From NCBI RefSeq assembly GCF_014650815.1, contig NZ_BMVR01000011.1:124001-188000 (forward strand): a stretch of DNA of 64,000 nt. Direction: 5' to 3'. The DNA comes from Streptomyces flavofungini (GTDB taxonomy: Bacteria > Actinomycetota > Actinomycetes > Streptomycetales > Streptomycetaceae). The position numbers and the translations under genes are program-made. Shown here in pieces: positions 37,403 to 46,216 of the stretch; positions within the stretch are counted from its first letter, which is position 1; the number at the start of each line of letters is the position of its first letter. The notes under the pieces are model-generated. The model searched no databases. It was given only the letters and a program-made list of their open reading frames with translations, and was not told where the DNA came from.

Positions 37403-38872
37403 GTGCCGAACGCCAACGAAGACAATCCCCGTGCCCTGAGCCAGGCGCAGGACCGCGCCGTGAGCGAGCTGCTGCGCGTCTCCCCCGTCGCGGACGACCT
37501 CGCCCGCCGTTTCCAGGAGGCCGGGTTCTCGCTCGCCCTGGTGGGCGGATCGGTCCGGGACGCGCTCCTGGGCAGGCTCGGCAACGACCTGGACTTCACG
37601 ACGGACGCCCGGCCCGAGGACGTCCTGAAGATCGTCCGGCCGTGGGCCGACGCGGTCTGGGAGGTCGGGATCGCCTTCGGGACGGTGGGCTGCCAGAAGG
37701 ACGCCCACGTGGACGGCGCCGAGCAGCGCTTCCAGGTCGAAGTGACGACATATCGATCGGAGGCGTACGACCGGACCTCGCGCAAGCCCGAGGTGTCGTA
37801 CGGCGACTCCATCGAGCAGGACCTCGTCCGCCGTGACTTCACCGTGAACGCGATGGCCGTGGCGCTGCCGGAGAAGACGTTCATCGACCCGCACGGCGGC
37901 CTCGGTGACCTGGCGGAGCGCGTCCTGCGTACGCCGGGGACTCCCGAGGAGTCCTTCTCGGACGACCCGCTGCGGATGATGCGGGCCGCGCGCTTCGCCG
38001 CGCAGCTCGACTTCGAGGTGGCCCCGGAGGTCGTCGCCGCCATGAAGGCGATGGCCGAGCGCATCGAGATCGTCTCCGCCGAGCGGGTCCGGGACGAGCT
38101 GAACAAGCTCATCCTGTCCGCGTACCCGGCCAAGGGCCTCGCGCTCCTTGTGGACACCGGCCTCGCAGACCACGTCCTGCCGGAGCTTCCGGCCCTGCGC
38201 CTTGAGCGTGACGAGCACCACCGGCACAAGGACGTCTACGACCACACGCTGATCGTCCTCGAACAGGCGATGGCGCTGGAGACCGAAGGCCCGGACCTGA
38301 CGCTGCGGCTCGCCGCGCTGCTGCACGACATCGGCAAGCCGAAGACGCGCCGCTTCGAGTCGGACGGGCGGGTCTCCTTCCACCATCACGAGGTGGTCGG
38401 CGCGAAGATGACCAAGAAGCGCATGACCGCCCTGAAGTACTCGAATGAGCTCATCAAGGACGTATCGCGGCTCGTGGAGCTGCACCTGCGCTTCCACGGC
38501 TATGGCGAGGGCGAGTGGACGGACTCCGCGGTACGGCGCTACGTCCGCGACGCGGGCCCGCTCCTCACCCGCCTACACAAGCTGACCCGCTCCGACTGCA
38601 CCACCCGCAACAAGCGCAAGGCCAACACCCTGTCGCGCGCGTACGACGGCCTGGAGGAGCGCATCGCCCGCCTCCAGGAGCAGGAGGAGCTGGACTCCAT
38701 CCGCCCCGATCTCGACGGCAACGAAATCATGGAAGTCCTGTCCGTCCGCCCCGGCCCGGCCGTCGGCCAGGCGTACAAGTTCCTGCTGGAGCTGCGCCTG
38801 GAGAACGGGCCGATGGAGCGGGATGCGGCGGTGGCGGCGCTCAAGGAGTGGTGGGCCGCGCAGGAGCAGTAG
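37403..38872 (+). CDS. cca: CCA tRNA nucleotidyltransferase
   Basis: A 489-residue class II enzyme that adds or repairs the CCA 3' end of tRNAs. The nucleotidyltransferase head has LVGGSVRDALLG (46-57) and the metal pair in NDLDFTTDA (D62, D64). An HD domain in the second half (LAALLHDIGKPKTRR) suggests added phosphohydrolase activity. GTG 37403 (VPNANEDNPRAL) is preferred; the in-frame upstream 34 residues are Gly/Pro-rich. No clear ribosome-binding site precedes it, so translation may be leaderless. It is divergent from the DUF6049-murJ operon. Confidence 0.95.
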   Translation: MPNANEDNPRALSQAQDRAVSELLRVSPVADDLARRFQEAGFSLALVGGSVRDALLGRLGNDLDFTTDARPEDVLKIVRPWADAVWEVGIAFGTVGCQKDAHVDGAEQRFQVEVTTYRSEAYDRTSRKPEVSYGDSIEQDLVRRDFTVNAMAVALPEKTFIDPHGGLGDLAERVLRTPGTPEESFSDDPLRMMRAARFAAQLDFEVAPEVVAAMKAMAERIEIVSAERVRDELNKLILSAYPAKGLALLVDTGLADHVLPELPALRLERDEHHRHKDVYDHTLIVLEQAMALETEGPDLTLRLAALLHDIGKPKTRRFESDGRVSFHHHEVVGAKMTKKRMTALKYSNELIKDVSRLVELHLRFHGYGEGEWTDSAVRRYVRDAGPLLTRLHKLTRSDCTTRNKRKANTLSRAYDGLEERIARLQEQEELDSIRPDLDGNEIMEVLSVRPGPAVGQAYKFLLELRLENGPMERDAAVAALKEWWAAQEQ

Positions 38873-38886
38873 GGGTGAGCATGCGA

Positions 38887-38922
38887 AGGGGCGCCGTGTT
38901 TCACGTGAAACACGGCGCCCCT
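38887..38922. terminator. 36-bp perfect palindrome with parS at its core, after cca
   Basis: The run 38887-38922 is an exact palindrome (AGGGGCGCCGTG on each flank) centred on parS 38898-38911, followed by CTTGT. As RNA it would form an 18-bp stem, so the same DNA can be terminator and ParB site. Confidence 0.75.
38898..38911. other. parS: parS site 5 (cca downstream, in hairpin)
   Basis: Exact GTTTCACGTGAAAC at the centre of a 36-bp palindrome. Confidence 0.95.
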
Positions 38923-38942
38923 CTTGTATGAAGCGGGGCGAT

Positions 38943-38956
38943 GTTTCACGTGAAAC
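38943..38956. other. parS: parS site 6 (in second palindrome)
   Basis: Exact GTTTCACGTGAAAC at the centre of a second, 30-bp perfect palindrome (38935-38964, flanks GGGGCGAT), 45 bp from site 5 and between convergent genes. Confidence 0.95.
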
Positions 38957-38998
38957 ATCGCCCCTCGGCGTAGGCGCATGCTTGGCCCGCGGCCTGCC

Positions 38999-39523
38999 CT
39001 ACAGCTTGTGTGGCGCCAGGCAGAGCGTGAAGTCGTCGCCGCGACCGGTCTCCCGGTACGTGGCGTACTTCGTAATGTCGCAGGTGCCGCTGTCCTTCTT
39101 CTCCGCGACCTTGTACTTGGCTTCCTTGTCGCTGCAGTCCACGATCTTCAGACCCGGGTCGGTCTTGTTATTGGGGTCCTCGATGCTCATGCAGTCGCCG
39201 ACCTCGGCGGCAGCCGCCTCGTCCTGGCCCGCCAGGAACGCGCCACCGGCGATCAGAGCGACGACGGCGACACCCGCGATGGAGAATATGAGCTTCTTCT
39301 TGCTCTTCTTGGGCGGCGCCATCGGGTCCGGACCGCCCTGGTAGAACGGCATGCCCGGCTGCTGCGGAGTGCCCGGCTGCGGCGGGTACGGCTGGCCGGG
39401 AGCCTGGCCGTAAGGGGCGCCCTCGCTCTGGGGCTGGCCGTACGGCGCACCACCCTGCGGCTGGCCGTAGGGCTGCTGGCCCTGGGGGAATGGATTCTGG
39501 CCCTGGGGCGGCGGAGTGGACAC
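38999..39523 (-). CDS. LppU/SCO3897-type membrane-anchored exported protein
   Basis: A 174-residue protein. The cytoplasmic N-terminus (1-70) is Pro/Gln/Gly/Tyr-rich with PYGQPQ repeats; a Lys cluster precedes one transmembrane helix (78-98). The outer domain (105-174) has four cysteines (C111, C130, C148, C168) spaced for two disulfides. GTG 39523 follows AGGGGG. Position after cca matches the Streptomyces locus for which the LppU/SCO3897 family is named; this assignment is from synteny and recall. Function is unknown. Confidence 0.75.
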   Translation of the reverse strand: MSTPPPQGQNPFPQGQQPYGQPQGGAPYGQPQSEGAPYGQAPGQPYPPQPGTPQQPGMPFYQGGPDPMAPPKKSKKKLIFSIAGVAVVALIAGGAFLAGQDEAAAAEVGDCMSIEDPNNKTDPGLKIVDCSDKEAKYKVAEKKDSGTCDITKYATYRETGRGDDFTLCLAPHKL

Positions 39524-39654
39524 GGGGATCCCCCTAGAAGAGAGCGCAAGGCGTGTGGCTGGGATGCGCGATGGCGCGAAACGACCCCCGTAAGTTACCG
39601 AGGTCCCGAGCGCGGATTGAAGCTCAGCGGGCCTCTGTGGCATTGATGTGACAC

Positions 39655-40911
39655 TTACTGGTCGTCAAACCTGGCCATAGCCACAGCAATCGCCGCGTAA
39701 ATCACGGCCACCGTGACAACCAAGGGGGCCGATTTTCCGTCCGGGGGCAGCATCAGGGCGGCCACGCCTGCCGCGCCGACGAACGAGATGTTGAAGAGGA
39801 CGTCGTAGAGGGAGAAGACCCGGCCTCGGAAGCCGTCGTCCACGGCGGCCTGGACGACCGTGTCCGTGGCGATCTTCGCGCCCTGGGTGGTCAGGCCCAG
39901 GACGAAGGCGGCGACGAACATCGGCACCGGGGCGAAGGCCAGGCCGAGCGCGGGCTCCAGGACGGCCGCCGCGGCGGCGCAGAGCACGAGCCAGCCGCGC
40001 GGCCCGAACCGCCCCGCGGCCCACGGCGTCACCACGGCCGCCGCGAAGAACCCGGCACCGGAGATCCCCACGGCGACCCCGAGCAGCGCGAGCCCGTCGT
40101 CCTCCGTCGACCCCCACGCGTACCGGCACAGCATCAGCACCATGACCGTCAGCGCGCCGAAGCAGAACCGCATGAGCGTCATCGACACGAGAGCGTGCGC
40201 GGCTGGGCGGCGCTCGGCGAGGTGGCGTACGCCCGCAAGGAGGCCGCGTGCGGTCCCGGCGAGCGCCGTGCGCAGGTGTGGCTGCACCAACTCCGGATCG
40301 GGGCCGAGGAGTTCACGGGAGATGCGCAGGGAGGCGAGTGCCGAGCAGAGGTAGAGCGCGGCCCCCAGGAGGACCACGGCCGCGTCCGAGTCCGATGCCA
40401 CGATGCGTACCGCGAAGGCGAGGCCGCCGCCCGCGGTGGCCGCGAGGGTTCCGGCGGTCGGGGAGAGGGAGTTGGCGATGACCAGCCGGTCGGCATCGAC
40501 GACGCGCGGCAGCGCCGCCGAGAGCCCGGCCAGGACGAAGCGGTTGACGGCCGTCACACACAGCGCGGAGGCGTAGAACAGCCAGTCCGGGGTGTCGCTG
40601 AGGATCAGCACGGCGGTCACGCAGGCGAGGGCGGCCCGCAGCACATTGCCGTACAGCAGGACCTGGCGGCGCCGCCAGCGGTCGAGCAGGACGCCCGCGA
40701 ACGGGCCGACGAGGGAGTACGGAAGGAGGAGCACCGCCATCGCGGAGGCGATCGCCGCGGCGGACGTCTCCTTCTCCGGCGAGAAGACCACGTACGCGGC
40801 GAGCGCGACCTGGAAGACGCCGTCCGCGCCCTGGGAGACGAGCCGCACGGTCAGCAGGCGCCGGAAATCCCGCAGCCGCAGGAGAACGCGCAGGTCACCG
40901 ACGACAGCCAT
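39655..40911 (-). CDS. Major facilitator superfamily transporter
   Basis: A 418-residue protein with about 12 hydrophobic segments. The motif A-like loop after helix 2 is GVLLDRWRRRQVLLYGN. The second half contains TTQGAKIATDTVVQAAVDDGFRGRVFSLYD, a signature of the MFS_3 group. The substrate cannot be inferred. ATG 40911 is chosen since GAGG lies 8 nt upstream; GTG 40926 lacks a site. It points the same way as the LppU-type gene. Confidence 0.85.
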   Translation of the reverse strand: MAVVGDLRVLLRLRDFRRLLTVRLVSQGADGVFQVALAAYVVFSPEKETSAAAIASAMAVLLLPYSLVGPFAGVLLDRWRRRQVLLYGNVLRAALACVTAVLILSDTPDWLFYASALCVTAVNRFVLAGLSAALPRVVDADRLVIANSLSPTAGTLAATAGGGLAFAVRIVASDSDAAVVLLGAALYLCSALASLRISRELLGPDPELVQPHLRTALAGTARGLLAGVRHLAERRPAAHALVSMTLMRFCFGALTVMVLMLCRYAWGSTEDDGLALLGVAVGISGAGFFAAAVVTPWAAGRFGPRGWLVLCAAAAAVLEPALGLAFAPVPMFVAAFVLGLTTQGAKIATDTVVQAAVDDGFRGRVFSLYDVLFNISFVGAAGVAALMLPPDGKSAPLVVTVAVIYAAIAVAMARFDDQ

Positions 40912-41014
40912 GGAGCACAGCCTCACATACGAGCGGGGTCCCCGGGCACATACGACCCGGGGACCCCAACTGCCAACCGAAGCAGCCGACTCAGCAGTCG
41001 GCGCAGCGGTTGAC

Positions 41015-42097
41015 TCAGCGCTCGACCTCGCCCTTGATGAACTTCTCGACGTTCGCGTAGGCCTCGTCGTCGAAGTACTGCACCGGCGGGGACTTCATGA
41101 AGTACGAGGACGCGGAGAGGATCGGGCCGCCGATGCCCCGGTCCTTGGCGATCTTCGCGGCGCGCAGGGCGTCGATGATGACACCGGCCGAGTTCGGGGA
41201 GTCCCAGACCTCGAGCTTGTACTCCAGGTTCAGCGGGACGTCACCGAAGGCGCGGCCCTCGAGGCGGACGTACGCCCACTTGCGGTCGTCGAGCCACGCG
41301 ACGTAGTCCGACGGGCCGATGTGGACGTTCTTCTCGCCCAGCTCGCGGTCGGGGATCTGCGAGGTGACGGCCTGCGTCTTCGAGATCTTCTTGGACTCGA
41401 GGCGGTCGCGCTCCAGCATGTTCTTGAAGTCCATGTTGCCGCCGACGTTGAGCTGCATGGTGCGCTCAAGACGGACACCGCGGTCCTCGAACAGCTTCGC
41501 CATGACGCGGTGCGTGATGGTGGCACCGACCTGCGACTTGATGTCGTCACCGACGATCGGGACGCCGGCCTCGGTGAACTTGTCCGCCCACTCCTTGGTA
41601 CCGGCGATGAAGACCGGGAGGGCGTTGACGAAGGCGACCTTGGCGTCGATGGCGCACTGGGCGTAGAACTTCGCGGCGTCCTCGGAGCCGACCGGCAGGT
41701 AGCAGACCAGGACGTCGACCTTGCGGTCCTTGAGGATCTGGACGACGTCGACCGGGGCCTCGGCGGACTCCTCGATGGTCTGGCGGTAGTACTTGCCCAG
41801 ACCGTCGTGGGTGTGGCCACGCTGGACCTGCACGCCGGAGTTCGGCACGTCGCAGATCTTGATGGTGTTGTTCTCGCTGGCACCGATGGCGTCCGCGAGG
41901 TCGAGGCCGACCTTCTTCGCGTCGACGTCGAAGGCGGCGACGAACTCGACGTCACCCACGTGGTAGTCGCCGAACTGGACGTGCATCAGGCCCGGGACCT
42001 TGGTGTCCGGGTCTGCGTCCTTGTAGTACTCGACGCCCTGGACCAGCGAGGCGGCGCAGTTGCCCACGCCGACGATGGCTACGCGAACCGAACCCAT
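41015..42097 (-). CDS. ino1: Inositol-3-phosphate synthase
   Basis: A 360-residue NAD-dependent enzyme that isomerises glucose 6-phosphate to myo-inositol 3-phosphate, the first step to mycothiol and phosphatidylinositol. The NAD loop is VAIVGVGNCAASLVQG near the start. SQVGATITHRVMAKLFEDRGV and QLNVGGNMDFKNML are typical of the actinobacterial/archaeal class. ATG 42097 has AGGGAG 9-14 nt upstream. The PadR gene ends only 59 bp upstream on the same strand. Confidence 0.94.
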   Translation of the reverse strand: MGSVRVAIVGVGNCAASLVQGVEYYKDADPDTKVPGLMHVQFGDYHVGDVEFVAAFDVDAKKVGLDLADAIGASENNTIKICDVPNSGVQVQRGHTHDGLGKYYRQTIEESAEAPVDVVQILKDRKVDVLVCYLPVGSEDAAKFYAQCAIDAKVAFVNALPVFIAGTKEWADKFTEAGVPIVGDDIKSQVGATITHRVMAKLFEDRGVRLERTMQLNVGGNMDFKNMLERDRLESKKISKTQAVTSQIPDRELGEKNVHIGPSDYVAWLDDRKWAYVRLEGRAFGDVPLNLEYKLEVWDSPNSAGVIIDALRAAKIAKDRGIGGPILSASSYFMKSPPVQYFDDEAYANVEKFIKGEVER

Positions 42098-42156
42098 TCC
42101 GGTTGCTCCCTGTGTGATCTCGGTATTCCGGATGAGACTCCGCGGAATGCGGAGGC

Positions 42157-42837
42157 TCACTTGGTGGTGTCGTCGGACGCATCCGGCGGCGGGGTGCTGC
42201 CCCGCCGCCGGGGCAGGACGCCCGACTCCCCAGATGTGCTGTTCTGCTGAGCGGAGCTGTCGGGGGCGGACCGTTGCTGGTCGCGTCCCGCGCGCTCGCT
42301 CTCGATGAGCTCGTTCAGCCAGCGCACTTCGCGCTCCACGGACTCCATACCGTGCCGCTGCAGCTCAAGCGTGTAGTCGTCGAGGCGCTCCCGGGTGCGG
42401 GCCAAGGAGGCGCGCATCTTCTCCAGGCGCTCCTCCAGGCGGCTGCGGCGGCCCTCGAGCACCCGCATCCGCACGTCCCGCGAGGTCTGGCCGAAGAAGG
42501 CGAAGCGGGCAGCGAAGTGCTCGTCCTCGTACGCATCGGGGCCGGTCTGCGAGAGCAGTTCCTCGAAGTGTTCCTTACCTTCAGCCGTCAACCGATAGAC
42601 GATCTTGGCGCGGCGCCCCGCGAGGGGAGCCAGGGCCTCTCCGGCAGTACCCGATTCCTCGATCAACCAGCCGTTCGTGACCAGAGTCTTGAGGCATGGG
42701 TAGAGCGACCCGTAGCTGAAGGCGCGGAACACACCCAGTGAGGTGTTGAGCCGCTTGCGCAGCTCGTAGCCGTGCATCGGGGACTCGCGGAGCAGGCCGA
42801 GCACGGCGAACTCGAGGATGCCGGAGCGTCTGCTCAT
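42157..42837 (-). CDS. PadR family transcriptional regulator
   Basis: A 226-residue protein with the PadR winged helix at residues 1-90: ILEFAVLGLLRESPMHGYELRKRL then SYGSLYPCLKTLVTNGWL and KIVYRLTAEGKEHF. A C-terminal coiled coil (about 125-195, RSRLEERLEKMRASLARTRERLDDY) is the dimerisation part, with a disordered tail. ATG 42837 follows GGGAGG. Placed directly before ino1, it probably regulates both. A palindrome 53-73 bp upstream is the candidate operator. Confidence 0.92.
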   Translation of the reverse strand: MSRRSGILEFAVLGLLRESPMHGYELRKRLNTSLGVFRAFSYGSLYPCLKTLVTNGWLIEESGTAGEALAPLAGRRAKIVYRLTAEGKEHFEELLSQTGPDAYEDEHFAARFAFFGQTSRDVRMRVLEGRRSRLEERLEKMRASLARTRERLDDYTLELQRHGMESVEREVRWLNELIESERAGRDQQRSAPDSSAQQNSTSGESGVLPRRRGSTPPPDASDDTTK

Positions 42838-42889
42838 CGTCGCCTCCCGTCTGTCCCGGTCTGCCGCGCACGGCCCTTTATGCCGACCC

Positions 42890-42910
42890 GATGTATCGGC
42901 TCGATACATC
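42890..42910. promoter_or_regulatory. Candidate PadR operator
   Basis: Arms GATGTATCG (42890-42898) and CGATACATC (42902-42910) with spacer GCT. ATGTAT/ATACAT half-sites are typical of PadR operators, and the element lies in the promoter region of the padR-ino1 pair, suggesting autoregulation. Confidence 0.6.
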
Positions 42911-43212
42911 ACGACGATAGAACGAGGTGCCGCCTGCGACAAGAGGGGGCACGGTGAACGGCATCACATCACCGATTCGTAGGAAGTAACTTGCCTGTTT
43001 TGGGGTGAACTTCGGTCCTAAGAGGGTTTTGACGGTGCGTAGTCTGTGCGCCATGCATACCGCCGGGAACCAAGTGACGCGAGGTGGCGTCGTCGTCCCC
43101 GGTGCAGTGCGGATGAGTGCCGGAACGGGCGCATCCGTACATCGGGGGGACCGGAAACCAGCCGCCGTTTCCAGGCGCGGAGATCCGCGCCTGCCCGAGG
43201 AGTAGTCGTTCG

Positions 43213-45933
43213 ATGAGCGAGCACCGTCGCAAACCGCCGCAGCCGCAGGGCGGCGGACGCGCCGCGGCCAGGCGTGGCGCATCCGGCGCATCCGGCGCGC
43301 CGTCGGGCCGTCGTGCAGCACCGCGTGGCGCCACTGGCGCGCCGTCATCCCCGTCGTCGTACGGGCAGGGGGCTCCCGAGGGCGAGGAGCGTCCTTACGG
43401 CGGCCGGGCCGAGGCTCGGCGCGCGGCCCGCAACGGCTCCGTCGGGGGTGGCGGCGGCCGACGCAGAGTGGCCGAGAACGCCGGTCGAGGGCGCGGCAGA
43501 GGGCGTGGCCACGAGCCCGTCAAGAAGCGCTTCATCGACTATCCGCGCGCGGGTAAGTTCGGAGCGCGGCGCTGGCTGCCGTCATGGCGGCTCGTCACCG
43601 GCCTGTTCATCGGGTTCCTCGGCAGCGCGCTGGCGGTCATCGGCATCGCGTACGCCCTCGTCGAGGTCCCGGAGGTCGCCAAGGCGGCGAGGGCCCAGAA
43701 CAACGTCTACTACTGGGCCGACGGCTCGCAGATGGTCGCGACGGGTGGTGAGACGAACCGCCAGATCATCAAGTACGAGGACATCCCGCGGGCGATGCGC
43801 AACGCCGTCATCTCGGCGGAGAACAAGACCTTCAACAAGGACAAGGGCGTCGACCCGATGGGTATCGCCCGGGCCGTGGTGAACATGGCCAAGGGCGGTC
43901 AGACCCAGGGCGGCTCGACGATCACGCAGCAGTACGTGAAGAACGCCCGCCTCGACGACCAGTCGCAGACGTTCACGCGGAAGTTCAAGGAACTGTTCAT
44001 CTCCATAAAGGTCGGCCGGGAGGTGAGCAAGGAAGACATCATGGCGGGCTATCTGAACACCGCCTACTACGGCCGCAATGCCTACGGCATCCAGGCCGCC
44101 GCGCGTGCCTACTTCGCCAAGGACGCGGAGAAGCTGAACCCGAGTGAGTGCGCCCTCCTTGCGACCGTCCTCAAGGGCGCCACGTACTACGACCCGGCCG
44201 GATACCCCGAGATCGACCCCGCGGCCAGTCCCAAGGCCAACCGGGAGCGGGCCGAGAAGCGCTGGAAGTGGATCCTCGACGAGGAGGTCAAGGACGGCAG
44301 TCTGAGCGCCGACGTCCGCGACAAGTACACCAAGTTCCCGAAGCTGCAGAGCCCGCGCTCGAACGTCAAGCTGAGCGGCCAGATCGGCTACCTGGTCTCG
44401 CTGGCCAAGGCGTACGTCATCAACAACAGCGACGGCAAGATCACCGCAGGCCAGCTCGAACAGGGCGGCTACGAGATCCACACGACCTTCGACAAGAAGA
44501 AGGTCAACCAGCTCGAGGACGCGGTGGAGAAGGTCCGCAAGGCCAAGATCAAGCCGAAGCTGCGTCCGGACAAGGACACGCACGTCCAGTTCGGTGGTGC
44601 GTCGGTGAACCCCAATACCGGGGCGATCGAGGCCATCTACGGCGGTGAGGACGCGACCAAGCACTTCACCAACAACGCGGACACGACCGGTGCCCAGGTG
44701 GGCTCGACGTACAAGCCCTTCGTGCTGGCGGCGGCCTTCAAGAACGGCATCCGCTCCAAGACCGGCGGCGAGATCCAGGGCGATGGCACGCGCACCATCG
44801 TCAACCCGAAGAGCAAGTACAGCGGCAAGAACAAGCTCAAGATCAAGAATTACAACGGTACGGTCTGGCAGGACAAGGACGGCAAGGAGTGGCTGCAGAC
44901 CAATGACGGTCAGCAGTCGTACAACCCGCCGACCTACAAGATCGACCTCCGCGAGGCCATGCGGGAGTCGGTCAACTCCGCCTACGTCCAGCTCGGCATG
45001 GATGTCGGGCTCGACAAGGTGAAGGCAGCGGCCATGGACGCCGGCCTCAAGGACGACAAGTCCATGGCGGGCGCCACCTACCCGTCCTTCTCCCTCGGTA
45101 CCTCATCACCGAGTGCGATCCGCATGGCCGGGGCGTACGCCACGTTCGCCGACGCAGGCAAGCAGCGCGATCCGTTCTCGGTCAAGGAGGTCGAGAAGGA
45201 GGGCGAGACGGTCTACCAGCACGAAACCGTGACCAAGAGCCCCTTCAGCGCTGATGTCGCGAACAACGTCACCGACGTGCTGCGCACGGTCGTCGACAAG
45301 GGCACCGGCACGTCGGCCCAGCTGCCCGGCCGCCAGGTGGCGGGCAAGACCGGTACGACGGACGGCAACAAGTCCGCCTGGTTCGTCGGCTACACCCCGC
45401 AGCTCTCGACGGCGATCAGCATGTACCGGCTCGACGACGACGAGAACAACAGCAAGCGCGAATTCCTGGAGATGTTCGGCACAGGCGGCGAGAAGAAGAT
45501 CCACGGCGCCTCCTTCCCCGCGCAGATCTGGAAGGACTACATGCAGGAGGCGCTCAAGGGCGAGCGCGCCATCCCGTTCCCGGTTCCGGGGAAGATCGGC
45601 GAGGTCGTCGGAGACCCGCCGCCGCCCTCCCCGACGCAGACCGAGGAGCCCGAGCCGAGCGACTCCCCGTCGCCGTCGCCGAGCGAGACCAAGCCGTCCG
45701 AGTCTCCCGACCCGTCCGAGTCTCCCGACCCGACCGAGTCGTGCAAGCCCTGGGACCCCAGGTGTGAGGACGACGGCGGTGCGACGGACGGCGGAGCCGA
45801 TAGCGGCGGTGCCGACGGCGGACCCGGCGGTGAGACACAACCACCCACCGGCGAGCCGAACGGCGGCAATGGCAACGGCGGCAACAACGGCAACGACAAC
45901 GAAGGAGGGCTCTTCGCCGGTCCGACCGGCTGA
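43213..45933 (+). CDS. Class A penicillin-binding protein (bifunctional peptidoglycan synthase)
   Basis: A 906-residue protein. A basic disordered N-terminus (1-115) leads to a transmembrane helix (about 120-145). The GT51 domain has catalytic E203 in AVISAENKTF and the QGGSTITQQYVKNA motif. The transpeptidase domain has S498-T-Y-K501, S586-V-N588 and K712-T-G714, all intact. No PASTA repeats follow; instead there is a Pro/Ser/Glu then Gly/Asn/Asp-rich extracellular tail of about 100 residues. ATG 43213 is supported by GAGGAG. It polymerises lipid II delivered by MurJ-type flippases. Confidence 0.95.
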   Translation: MSEHRRKPPQPQGGGRAAARRGASGASGAPSGRRAAPRGATGAPSSPSSYGQGAPEGEERPYGGRAEARRAARNGSVGGGGGRRRVAENAGRGRGRGRGHEPVKKRFIDYPRAGKFGARRWLPSWRLVTGLFIGFLGSALAVIGIAYALVEVPEVAKAARAQNNVYYWADGSQMVATGGETNRQIIKYEDIPRAMRNAVISAENKTFNKDKGVDPMGIARAVVNMAKGGQTQGGSTITQQYVKNARLDDQSQTFTRKFKELFISIKVGREVSKEDIMAGYLNTAYYGRNAYGIQAAARAYFAKDAEKLNPSECALLATVLKGATYYDPAGYPEIDPAASPKANRERAEKRWKWILDEEVKDGSLSADVRDKYTKFPKLQSPRSNVKLSGQIGYLVSLAKAYVINNSDGKITAGQLEQGGYEIHTTFDKKKVNQLEDAVEKVRKAKIKPKLRPDKDTHVQFGGASVNPNTGAIEAIYGGEDATKHFTNNADTTGAQVGSTYKPFVLAAAFKNGIRSKTGGEIQGDGTRTIVNPKSKYSGKNKLKIKNYNGTVWQDKDGKEWLQTNDGQQSYNPPTYKIDLREAMRESVNSAYVQLGMDVGLDKVKAAAMDAGLKDDKSMAGATYPSFSLGTSSPSAIRMAGAYATFADAGKQRDPFSVKEVEKEGETVYQHETVTKSPFSADVANNVTDVLRTVVDKGTGTSAQLPGRQVAGKTGTTDGNKSAWFVGYTPQLSTAISMYRLDDDENNSKREFLEMFGTGGEKKIHGASFPAQIWKDYMQEALKGERAIPFPVPGKIGEVVGDPPPPSPTQTEEPEPSDSPSPSPSETKPSESPDPSESPDPTESCKPWDPRCEDDGGATDGGADSGGADGGPGGETQPPTGEPNGGNGNGGNNGNDNEGGLFAGPTG

Positions 45934-45949
45934 GCCGATCCCTGCGTAC

Positions 45950-45963
45950 GTTTCACGTGAAAC
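45950..45963. other. parS: parS site 7 (PBP downstream)
   Basis: Exact GTTTCACGTGAAAC, 16 bp after the PBP stop codon. Confidence 0.95.
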
Positions 45964-45986
45964 GGCGTGATCCACGGAAACGGCAT

Positions 45987-46000
45987 GTTTCACGTGAAAC
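45987..46000. other. parS: parS site 8 (overlaps terminator)
   Basis: Exact GTTTCACGTGAAAC; its last three bases form the start of the terminator stem at 45998-46038. Confidence 0.95.
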
Positions 46001-46038
46001 AAGGCCGCCGCATCCGGCAACGGTGCGGCGGCCTTGTT
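45998..46038 (+). terminator. Terminator after the PBP gene, overlapping parS
   Basis: Perfect 15-bp arms 45998-46012 (AACAAGGCCGCCGCA) and 46024-46038 with an 11-nt loop. It shares three bases with parS site 8. Confidence 0.8.
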
Positions 46039-46216
46039 GTGCCTGTCTCGTGTTGTGCCTGCCGTGATGGCGTCGTGCCGTGACGTCCTGGTGCGGCGCG
46101 CTGCCGCGAGGCCTTCGTGCCGCGAGGCCTGGGCCTTCAGCCGTCCGTCGGGGGTACGGAGAGTTCTTGGGCACGTACAGCGGGAGTTCTCAGAGCGGTA
46201 CGGCAGGATGTGCGCC

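Noticed and set aside
42953..43212. Region before the PBP gene as a riboswitch (c-di-AMP type)
   Set aside because: I could not find the conserved core or a credible set of paired helices; only a promoter-like TTGACG at 43029-43034 without a matching -10.
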